DNA from: Spirometra erinaceieuropaei
Taxonomy: Eukaryota > Platyhelminthes > Cestoda > Diphyllobothriidea > Diphyllobothriidae
Direction of reading: 5' to 3'
NCBI GenBank assembly: GCA_902702965.1
Contig: CACRXP010000013.1
Location: forward strand, 1,326,761 to 1,390,760
DNA length: 64,000 nucleotides
In this document: piece by piece, positions 55,831 through 64,000 of the stretch
Position numbering within the stretch: position 1 is the first letter of the stretch
Layout of the letters: each line of letters begins with the position of its first letter
Made by a program: the position numbers and the translations under genes
The notes under the pieces: generated by a model
Seen by the model: the letters and a program-made list of their open reading frames with translations, nothing else
Told to the model about the DNA's origin: nothing
Databases searched by the model: none

Positions 55831-55975
55831 ATATGGCAGCGAGGAGGGACGACAGAGAACGCAGGTAGATTTATACAGTACTATTTCGGGCTTACTGTGC
55901 CTTCATTCAGCCAATAATAACCCTGACAATCATACACCCCGACACACATACATACATACATATATACATACAGCT
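55815..55975 (+). repeat. (CATA)n microsatellites
   Basis: Two short arrays of ATAC/CATA, at 55815-55834 and about 55938-55972, flank GC-richer sequence. The first marks the 3' end of LINE 4, as is usual for short tails of CR1-like elements. Confidence 0.85.
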
Positions 55976-55979
55976 TCTC

Positions 55980-56930
55980 TTACTGATTGGTGTTTTGTCA
56001 ATTTGAACTTCCGCACATCCATCGCCAGTTACCTAAATTATTTCAACAATCCGTTAGAGCTGACATTGCGGCAAATCGCGCACCATGTGATGACCCAAAT
56101 AGGGTTTAATCCAATAAGATATGCACTCTGTCTGACAGGCGTTTCTGAAAGGAATGTCCTGCGCGCATTTATTTTTAAAACATTGGTAAGTCACTTTTTT
56201 GGAATAGAGAAATGGCACGAAGCGCTTCTACCCATTTGCTTTGCATGCACCTAAAGATTGCTTGTTTCTTTATGTGTGCAATTATGTTGGTTCGTGAACG
56301 TCAACCGGCGTAAATCAAGTTTTCGAATAGAACATATGGAATGCAAACGGTACTAAAGTAAACGCAGCAAGTTAATAGTGCGTCGAACAATCTTGATCCG
56401 GGTAACGCAATGTTCTCAGTGAACATGAAAACAATCAAAAATCGTTTGTCAAGTTAAAGTGGAGGAGCATCGGAAAGCAATGTCCTTTTTTGTAAATCGG
56501 AATCCTCATCTTCAAAATAAGTTTTAAAGTCTAAACTCCAAGGAGAAAATTTCCTTGGATTCACGTAACCCCGGCATATGGCTCTTTCTGTGTGAATAAT
56601 AGGGTGAGATCCTGAACTGCACAATGGCTTCTAATGGGTAGTACGAATGTCTCGGTCGAATATAATCAAAAGAGACGCCGTGGATTGGTGAGGACAACGG
56701 AGGGTCCGCACTGGACCAACAGGATCTCTTAAAACGAAGCAGCATCCAATCATAGCCGCAGATGAGGTAATATAAAGCGTACGCCAACCGAACACAGGAC
56801 GAAGGTAACCTCTCAATGTTCCATAAGCGAACAATCATCCGAATGGGCAAAAGTTTTGACATAGCCGCTGAAAGAAGCAGTCCAGAGAGTGACAGGACTA
56901 TTTTTGCACCCGAACAGCGTTAGACATTGA
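55980..56930. other. First UBR3 intron stretch, no recognised content
   Basis: Only chance frames (for example 56003-56254 plus, 56524-56862 minus) were found. No repeat family was recognised. Confidence 0.45.
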
Positions 56931-56939
56931 CGCGTGTGA

Positions 56940-57400
56940 GTTTTGCAGACAAGACTGACGCATTATCCTTCAAAACTTTAAAACTAGAGACATTCGAATG
57001 CGCCTTTTCAACATGTACGTTAGACCTGGCCTGGAATACTGTTCGTTTTTATTTAGCCTCATGCGTGCTGCTGAGCGGAAGAAAATAGAATCCATTTAAC
57101 ACTTTTTTACCAAGAGAGTTTTAACTCCGGAACACCGACATTTGTCTTACCAAAAACGTTGCCGGCTTACGGGCCTTGATCCTTTATGCTTCCGTAGATT
57201 ACAAAAGGAACTATTTTTGCTATTTGAACTCTTATATAATCACACATTTAACCCACTTACTTCTTTGAGACATCATGTCCACCCACGACGTAACAGTCAC
57301 CATGGGGTCTCTTTATTTCTTCCTCTGGCACGTACTGTTAAATATCGTCGGTTATTTTCTGTAAATGCTATTGCTTTTTGAAATAAACTACCAGGAATGT
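56940..57400 (+). mobile_element. LINE 1 family, 5'-truncated copy
   Basis: It is the same family as 48290-48720. AACGTTGCCGGCTTACGGGC, CTTGATCCTTTATG, ACTATTTTTGCTATTT and GACATCATGT are shared with that region. It encodes NFKTRDIRMRLFNMYVRPGL, LEYCSFLFSLM and LFSVNAIAF, the RT tail. It ends close to the candidate N-terminal UBR3 exon. Confidence 0.88.
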
Positions 57401-57553
57401 AAAAACCCTGTAAAATTATCCGTTATTTAAAAGAACTATTACTCGATTTTTTGCATTCAGAAAACCTCCCACAAATTTTGGGTGCTCAATCCACTGATCG
57501 AATGCAACGTAGCGACGGCGTTTGTGGTCTCTAATCTCTATGGCCGGTCTCAC

Positions 57554-57746
57554 CAGGGACAATGTTTTTGGCCAACAGCGACAGCTGTTCCTTAACGCCT
57601 TTACTTTGACTATCCCCAACTTCATGAAGGGAATTGACGTCCAATAATATCCGAAACCGTGCAACCTCCCTCCTCTCTCTTGACGGTCGAATGTCTGCCG
57701 CCAGCAGTTTTTTCTCCTGAACCCTCCAAACCATAAAAACCACCAT
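57554..57746 (-). CDS. UBR3: Candidate N-terminal exon of UBR3
   Basis: An open frame from an ATG at 57746 encodes about 64 residues with an Arg/Lys/Glu-rich start, then VARFRILLD and GVKEQLSLLAKNIVP. It ends at a strong GTGAGA donor with one leftover base. That base fits the two-base start of the UBR-box exon at 42587. The helical stretch resembles the region in front of the UBR box in UBR3 proteins, but the match is weak. Translation may begin at 57746, or the exon may start at an AG acceptor near 57704. If the model is right, intron 1 is about 15 kb and holds the LINE nest and the N gap. An extra exon in between cannot be excluded. Confidence 0.45.
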
Positions 57747-57749
57747 CAA

Positions 57750-59410
57750 CTATATTTTTATTCCTTTACCTCAGGAGTTCTTTCACTGCTGGTCGGATTT
57801 GTGTTTAACGCTTCCCCTGATAATGCCTGTAAACTGGCATTAAATAAAATTATCACAATCATTATCACCATTAAAATGTTCCTAACGCTATCTGAAATAT
57901 AATAAGCGTGCGTATGTGCGCAAGGCCAAGAACTCCTCGTTCCAGCCGAAAACCTACTACATGGCACCGAGTTCACAACTATAAACGGTAATCGTTCGGC
58001 GTTCATTAACAAAGGCAGGATGTATACGTAGCCCAGAATGACGATGTTGGCCTCCTTAGGCCTATAGGCACATAGGCCACCAATGTGATGTTTTAGCGCA
58101 AGCTATTTCTCGAGATTAAACAAGTGACTAACGGAAAACGGACGAACTTACAGATGAAAGCGTCCACAGAAACTGCCGGTTTTACTGTATGGGGCATTAG
58201 GTTACTAACCGAAGTAAAGGTATGAAATAAAAGAAGAGCGAGTATTGCCGACAATCTCGATGACATGAAGCAAGAGATTGCGATAGTTTTTCCGTGACCT
58301 GGTGGGTGATTAATGTATAACCAACACAGGACTAAGAAACCCACTGACACCCACCATCAGACTTTTTGTCTATCAAGAGAAAACTGACTGGTTACTACGA
58401 CGTACTTCCTGGCAGGTTCACAAGACGAAGTAAAAAAGCGCGTAGACTCTCAACGGTGGCCTCGGTGCCACTTACTGGATTAGGAAGTAATCTAGGAGAC
58501 GGGGCTAGAGCTGTAAACAGAAATGTTCACCAAAGGCAACATACGCTTTCCCCGACATCGTCAGCAGCAGTGCTGACCATCTGTAGCTTGAACGTATTTA
58601 TAGAACCAACAGACAGCAACATAAAATGAACAATCGACATTTTCCGACGACCCTGTCAGTGAGTACTGTGGGATGACTGTTGACTATGAAGCCCGTCGGA
58701 AATGTTAATAAAATGCAGGCAAAATTAACGTACATAATCTTAACTGACTAGACACCAGTTAGACAGGGAAGGTGGAAGGTGCTGTTTTCGGCGGTGGGAC
58801 TCAGAAATCACTTCGAGTGTATATTAAGTTACTTAGATCCAATAGGTCGACTTGGTACAGGAATATTGTGCAGGGCGTACCTACTCACTTGTCCTGTTAC
58901 CAATAGTGTTTCCTCCCGATGCCGTAATTTTTCGTTAAAGAAACCGAACGCCTTAGACTAGTGCGTCCACTGCACATGTGACAACACAGTTTCAGTTGCG
59001 AGGATTTTTATCATAATTATATTAGCAGACTGACTGTTATTGACGTTCTGGACATTGCATGGTCCGCTTGAATCCGATTTGTTCTCTATTATCCATAACA
59101 ACAATTGTATCCTATTAACCATACCCTGTTTCAGGGACAGTCCTTTACAGCCAGGCCTACCAGGACTTTACTACCGAGCATGATTTCTCTCTCCATAAGA
59201 CAACCCATAGCAAAATATTCTCCTAATGGCGTGTAACTCTCGTTCTGCAACATTTTGAGAACTCACACACATCTGCAACTATTAATTTGTGTTTTAAATT
59301 TTTATGTATGATCTTATGGACAGAAAAAGGGAACATTTTGGAATTCGTCGCCGCCCAAATGATCTATTTTTAGAAGAAAAATTTTAGTCCGCCAGACGCC
59401 GCTTCTATTG
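57750..59410. other. Spacer between ARMC3-like 3' end and UBR3 5' end
   Basis: It is about 1.7 kb. If the 57.6-kb exon is first, the UBR3 promoter lies here. Chance frames include 58093-58350 on the minus strand, which ends at a GTAAGT donor-like site (near 58149) but does not match in phase. No CpG-rich or TATA signal stands out. Confidence 0.4.
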
Positions 59411-59413
59411 ATA

Positions 59414-59518
59414 TCATAACCTCAAGTACTCCATCGCCTCCAGGGAAGAAACAGAGATGAGTCGACCTGGATGGTTCATCAAGTCCACAACGACCTCATG
59501 TTGTTCCTCTTGGGAACC
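59414..59518 (-). CDS. ARMC3: ARMC3-like terminal exon
   Basis: It encodes 34 residues and a TGA stop. EVVVDLMNHPGRLISVSSLE and AMEYLRL match the VDLMHEPG.L..VGSTEAV.Y end of ARMC3. The acceptor TTTTTCCTCGCCTTTCAG is strong. The first 60 bases of 3' flank are AT-moderate. No perfect AATAAA signal stands out within 150 bases. Confidence 0.85.
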   Translation of the reverse strand, partial: GSQEEQHEVVVDLMNHPGRLISVSSLEAMEYLRL

Positions 59519-60459
59519 CTGAAAGGCGAGGAAAAACAGCAAATTGCAGAAATTACCCCACAACTTCCGTCTATCCCTCATCAGCGTGGGGATGGTAGCA
59601 AAAAACGTTTGCAGTGAAGGCCTGTCCGTAAGATATACATAAGTAGAATCTGACAGAAGAAATCAACTTCTAAGAAATACATTTTTAGGAGTGACTTATC
59701 ATTCAAACGACGAAAACATACATAGACATTCTTAAAAGATAACAACATTAGAGGGACAGTTCGTGCTGCCGGTTTTCCCGGTATATTATTCCCGGCACAT
59801 TTTCACATACGAAGTTTAGGGTGGCATGCTTAGTATATGGTATCATAAACTTACAGTAACTCTGACTGTGTTGTAAGAGATCCCATATTCGCCTCTCACC
59901 AGACTACATGGCAGTGAAATCACACCAGCCAGAAACTGGAGTTAAAAATCAAAAAGAACATTATAAATATTTGGCATGTGGGGGTGAAGAATGCGTACCC
60001 AAAGTTAAAAGAAGGCAAAACTTGCTGAAAGACCGCTGAACTAAGAATGAAACCACTATTTGCTACAGCGAAAGCAGTAATCGCCAGCGCTATTTGTTAG
60101 GTGGATGGGAAATCTCGAATTAACCGTTAATAGCAAAGATTTGTGGCTTCTATCGAAAGCTAGTTGGTGCAGGAAATTTGATATTTAATCCAGTCAAAAA
60201 TAAAGACAGCGACAGATAAAAATATAATAATCAACTCGCCTTGAATAGTAAAGCACGGTGAAGGTAGTTTCCAACATCGATAACACCAATGGGAACAAGG
60301 TTTGTGTTTCTTTGACATCGGTAGTCTGCAACTTTTCTTGTTGCATCACAGTCCAGAGCCTTGTCCTTTGGGAAAGGACCTCCTAGCAGATTGGCAACAA
60401 GGCTTTTGTACAACGAGGAAAGAGCGGAAACAAGGAAAGCCATTGGGTGTGTACAGAGC
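59414..60459 (-). CDS. ARMC3: ARMC3-like protein, C-terminal part (three exons)
   Basis: ARMC3 proteins combine armadillo repeats with a C-terminal domain shared with plant EDR1/CTR1 kinases. Only the EDR1-type domain is seen here: exons 60240-60459, 59855-59935 and 59414-59518. The order NLVPIGVIDVGNYLHRALLF, PCSLVRGEYG, VVDLMNHPGRLISV ... EAMEYLRL then stop mirrors the end of ARMC3. The phase is 0 at both junctions. The gene is on the same strand as UBR3, and its stop lies about 1.7 kb upstream of the candidate first UBR3 exon. Earlier exons were not recognised between 60.5 and 64 kb. Confidence 0.88.
59855..59935 (-). CDS. ARMC3: ARMC3-like exon, PCSLVRGEYG core
   Basis: This is an 81-base exon encoding 27 residues. 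LPCSLVRGEYGISYNTV matches the most conserved EDR1-domain motif (CSLVRGEYGRAWNEV), although the usual Arg-Ala-Trp is changed to Ile-Ser-Tyr. The acceptor is TTTTTAACTCCAG and the donor is TTACT|GTAAGT. Confidence 0.9.
60240..60459 (-). CDS. ARMC3: ARMC3-like exon with GC donor
   Basis: It encodes 73 residues: LYKSLVANLLGGPFPKDK, a linker, then VPIGVIDVGNYLHRALLF. The donor is TTCAAG|GCGAGT, a GC donor with otherwise perfect consensus. The next exon continues the conserved alignment without a missing residue, which supports it. The 5' end (AG at 60460-60461) is the least certain part, because the acceptor lacks a clear pyrimidine tract. Confidence 0.85.
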
Positions 60460-60469
60460 CTCTTTCAAT

Positions 60470-61440
60470 AAAACGTAAATTGCAAGTAGATGTTAATATG
60501 AGAGGTCCATGAGACAGGTAGATGAGACATTCGGCAGGAAGATTTCCTGGTTATTTTTCAGTTACAGCGGCAAAAATGGCCAAAACACAGCGGCGGTAGT
60601 TTTTACGACTCCAGCATTTTGCTTGCAAGCAATGACCGCGTTCAGTAGGACTAAAATCGCTCATGTTAATCGTGATCCTTCGCGTTATTAGCTTATCCCC
60701 TAATTTCGCAGCACTGTATATAAAGAAAGTATGATATGCTGGAACCAGAATTGTATAATAATAACGTCTGAAAATTCAGGCTTGACGGAAGAAAAATATC
60801 TTTCTTGAAATTTCAGCGTTAACCCTAAGGGCTAAGGAAAAGGTCTATGCTAGATCCTCATTTTCAGATGGGGGTCCCATTTTGAGCCTTGTTAGTTAAG
60901 CTGTCATGAAGAGGCTTGTGTTGTTGTAACTTTACACCAAGGAAGATTTCGTCGGCAGTTGGAAACCCTCAATTTTCAAAGAAGACTGGTAGTCCCAATT
61001 GTGCATTCATTCTCTAAAGATATGACCTCAAGTTGCATAATTGGAATTGCCTCAGATTTTCTAAAATGTTTACCAAATAAGTTAAGTTGTCAAGCGCCAA
61101 GAGAGGTCAACAAATAAAAACAGAAAATTCATCTAAATAACGCTGGCCAAGAAATCTGCTTGCCGCAATAAGTGTCCCAATGGTGCGCAGCAAGCGTGGC
61201 CTCACCGGGTTTCTAATATCCTTCAAATAATACATATGCTCAAAATATATACAAATCCCCTATTGAACTTTCTATGTACAATGGCGAGCTCTAAACGAAG
61301 TCGTAAAAACGCCAAATTGGGAAACGCAAAGAAAACTTCGAGAACCGAACTTTCAGGTGCTTTTTGGGAGGAAAACTGCTGTGAAAAAAATATATGGACA
61401 AATGAGCGCAGCGCTTAATCATCGTAACTTTAGGGTATAC
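60470..61440. other. Probable ARMC3-like intron, no recognised content
   Basis: AT-rich sequence. I searched the minus strand for more ARMC3 exons and found none that I can support. Confidence 0.4.
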
Positions 61441-62640
61441 TTCTAGCCGGATCAGAAATTGAAACAGAGGGCCTATAGGCACGGGGTCCATGTAGCTTCC
61501 GCTGACTTCCAGAAGGCGCTCGACACTGCGCCACACCAGAGACTGTTATACAAGCTGAAAAAATACGGATCAGAGACAACTTTCTCAAACAGGTCTAAAA
61601 GTTCCTTGTGGGTTGACAGAAAGTTGTGTTTATCGGTCAAGGGAAATAAGATTCTGCTGTGGTATATAGTTTTTTGCTCCAGGGCTCAGCACTAAGACCA
61701 TTTTATTCCTTATATACGTGGGCGATTGCGCAAGATCTTTGGACTGAGAAGTTGCAGCGTTTGCAGACGACACGAGCATATGGAGCGTAATTCGGGACCC
61801 TGCCGGCGAAGACAGTCAGCAGATGGACCAAAGTCAGTTGGAGGAGTGGGCAAACCGATGGCTTCTGTAGTCCAACGTTGGTTGGTGTAGCATACTTCGC
61901 TCAGACAAAGCAGCAAATCCGCCAGCACAAGATACAGCTTGCTGGGCAGTGCAGCTTTACTGGACGTCGAAGCCGAAAAGGACCTCGGTGTGCTGACGAC
62001 GAACTTCCTCAAACCACCCGCTCATTATTCGGGAGTGGAAAAGTGCAGTGTCCGTACTGTTGACCATCAAGCGTGCTTTTATAGATTTTTACGAAGACGT
62101 TTTCTCAAAGACATTCGGAACATTCGTGAGACCGCACACGGAATACGGCGTATAAGCCTGGAGAACGTGGCCGGTTCATGATCTAAATTGCCTCGAGAGA
62201 GTTCAGAGATGATCCACGAAGATGGCAAGGGGTCAAAGCTCACTTCCTTATGCTACCCACTTAATAAATCCGAACCTCTTCCTCTTGAGTTATAGGCAAC
62301 CTCGCGGGGATTTCTTGTAAGCATTCCGCTTACTGAAGGCGTTGGACTTCAGCCTGGCCTTTGGAGACTTTTTTGAATTCGCCATCACAACCAACCTCCA
62401 AGGTCACTCCTCGAAATTGCGCACCCAGTAGGCAAGGCTGGATATTCGGAAGTTCTCATTCTCTGTCAGAGGGGTTAAGCCATGGAATGTCCTCCCTGTA
62501 TATGTTATGATGCCACCACCGCTGCCAGGCTTTAAGAAGGACCTTGACATATTTATATTCCGAAATGACCAAGAACGATGAGAGACCGAGCTCATCCCCT
62601 AAGACTCGCGCCCAGTTTGTCATGCGATTAGGGGTACACT
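61440..62640 (+). mobile_element. CR1-like LINE 5, degenerate RT
   Basis: Pieces in several frames give an RT: SADFQKALDTAPHQRLLYKL (61500-61560), FADDTSIWSVIRDPAG (61760-61800), QLEEWANRWLL, LDVEAEKDLGVLTTN, RPHTEYG-like, then FEFAITTNLQGHS and FSVRGVKPWNVLP at 62370-62510. Catalytic FADD is still present but at least five frame changes exist. The tail resembles LINE 4. Confidence 0.85.
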
Positions 62641-63440
62641 AAAATTATTTTAGTCCACATGGTTTCTTTGTATGTTGCACCAAATTTTGCATTGCAAATA
62701 GGGTACTGAAAGGCTTACACCTATTTCCCTCAATAAACTGTACTGAACTATTCGGCTTGAAAGACTTTGTCTGGTTTCAGTTGGGGCAGAACGACAAACG
62801 AATCAGAAGCGTCAGCATAAGTACATACGGAGGCCGTTGGATTTTGGCTGATCTTGGCTGGAACTGTAAATGGGGGAGGCCACGAAATCACAGCGGACAA
62901 AAGGAAATCATGAGGCTGGCGGGTTGCCAGTAAAACAAAGACGGCAGATCAAGTGTGCAGCACGAAACTCTGACTACTTTTCAGGGAGGTGAGTTTGGAA
63001 GATCGGCGTGTACCGCTAAGACCATGATGACTGAACTGCAAATAGTGGTTTCCGCAAGAGATGGTGGGGAGAGGAGCCAAACGAAAAGTGGCCAATTTGG
63101 AGGCGACCTTCTAGGCGCAATAGGTAGAGGAACCAAATAAAGCATGAATGAGAGCAATGTCATATAGTCCCGCATATCTAGCTTTCCGATGGTCGTTTCT
63201 TTAGCTGGCCGGTAAAAAAGAGGAAGGTAACAATTCGATCGGTTCAGTGTAGTGATAAAGAGTCAGGTTCCTCTGGATAGTGCCTTCTTGGCGCTTAGAA
63301 ATAAAACCATTATTACATTTATTAGGACTACTGAGTGACGACTATGAAATAATATTTAGCGGCATAGTAAATAGTCCAAAGTCATACACGAAAGGAAATA
63401 AGTAGGAGGGCCTGGAGAAAAATAAAACGAGTGAAGAAAC
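62640..63440. other. Non-coding stretch, no recognised content
   Basis: No family or coding block was recognised. A pyrimidine-rich AG site near 63040 (minus strand) precedes a 28-codon Ser/Arg-rich frame, which is too little to call an exon. Confidence 0.4.
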
Positions 63441-63444
63441 TAGC

Positions 63445-63880
63445 AGTGATGGGTAAAAATATTATGAGTACTAAAATTCAAGGAATATTTTGACCATTAT
63501 CAACGGAAAAATGGAGACTGAAGTCAGCGTCCAGTTCCTTAGCCATTAGAAATTTAAGATTAGTTAGTCAGCATCCGTTAGAGAAGGACATAGTTGGACG
63601 TGTCTGATGTGAAAAGTTTCTAGCAAAATATCTTTGGGCATTTTCAACTCTGGAAGGAATAGGTTTGTAAGCTAAACTGAAGAATGGACAGCAATATTTA
63701 AGAACAGGCGTATAAAAGTCTTGGTTTGTAAACAGAAGACTAAATATGAGAAAAATGCACAAACTTCGACAGGCCTGGTCGTATATCTGTCAAAATTGGT
63801 AGAGAGGTATCTATATTAGCGGTGTAAATAAATCCTAAGTCCTTGCCAGTGAAACATTCAGTCGGAGGGTTGACTTGGAA
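63445..63880 (-). mobile_element. CR1-like LINE 6, RT thumb fragment
   Basis: On the minus strand it encodes DLGFIYTANI, then FYTPVLKYCCPFFSLAYKPI, SRVENAQRYFARNFSHQT and a LTNLKFLMAKELDADF segment. These match the thumb region of LINE 2 (VLPVLEYCCHFFG, IENVQRVFTRKLF, LANIKFLWVRRL). The RT palm would lie to the right of the window. Confidence 0.8.
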
Positions 63881-64000
63881 TAGTTAGGAGTAGAGCAGTC
63901 CACCAGGGTTTAAAGATAAAACTACACCTAGAGGGAGAAAGTCACAGTAGTCACGCTCAACTCCAAACAAACTGGATGGACAAGTGTGAATGAATCTGTT

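Noticed and set aside
58093..58350. Possible 5' exon of UBR3 with GTAAGT donor near 58149
   Set aside because: The leftover phase does not fit the next candidate exon, and the peptide matches nothing that I recognise.
62981..63060. Possible ARMC3 exon on the minus strand
   Set aside because: There is a good acceptor-like site, but only a short Ser/Arg-rich frame and no recognisable motif.

Overview
This is a eukaryotic, intron-rich and transposon-dense window. It most likely comes from a parasitic flatworm, and a diphyllobothriid-type tapeworm is my best guess. That assignment is inferred from the mix of CR1-like LINEs, Ty3/Gypsy remnants, hammerhead-bearing Penelope-type repeats and very long repeat-filled introns. 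No species-diagnostic gene is present. There is one assembly gap (Ns) at 42847-42924.

The main gene lies on the minus strand and runs from about 57.7 kb down past the left edge. It is a UBR3-type E3 ubiquitin ligase. I built it by hand from 20 exons: the UBR box (42.4 kb), a helical middle region (41.7-17.4 kb), a basic helix before the RING (8.2 kb) and a RING split over three exons (6.3, 1.1-1.6 and 0.34-0.51 kb). All but one of the adjacent exon pairs agree in codon phase, and the protein follows the UBR3 family block by block. A possible N-terminal exon sits at 57.6 kb, beyond a 15-kb intron. The C-terminus lies off the left edge.

Upstream, on the same strand, is the 3' end of an ARMC3-like gene: three exons between 60.46 and 59.41 kb that encode the C-terminal EDR1-type domain, with a stop at 59414-59416. 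It uses a GC donor splice site. Its earlier exons were not found and may lie to the right of the window.

The rest is intronic or intergenic repeat. 2.9-5.7 kb holds a decayed Ty3/Gypsy pol on the minus strand, in which a (GAT)n microsatellite replaces the reverse transcriptase catalytic site. 5.7-5.9, 6.57-6.72, 16.36-16.76 and 20.3-20.5 kb hold foldback or MITE-like elements, two of them with telomere-like interiors. 7.1, 10.8, 21.3, 28.7 and 37.2 kb hold copies of one unclassified interspersed repeat. 13.7, 30.1 and 31.0-31.2 kb hold a tRNA-derived SINE. 9.05, 15.8, 27.9-28.1 and 38.3 kb hold hammerhead-ribozyme-like motifs; the 27.9-28.1 kb copy is a near-perfect palindrome. 44.1-57.4 kb is a nest of at least five CR1-like LINE pieces inside the first UBR3 intron, and two further LINE relics lie at 61.4-62.6 and 63.4-63.9 kb.

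No true tRNA or rRNA gene, CRISPR array or complete second protein-coding gene was found.
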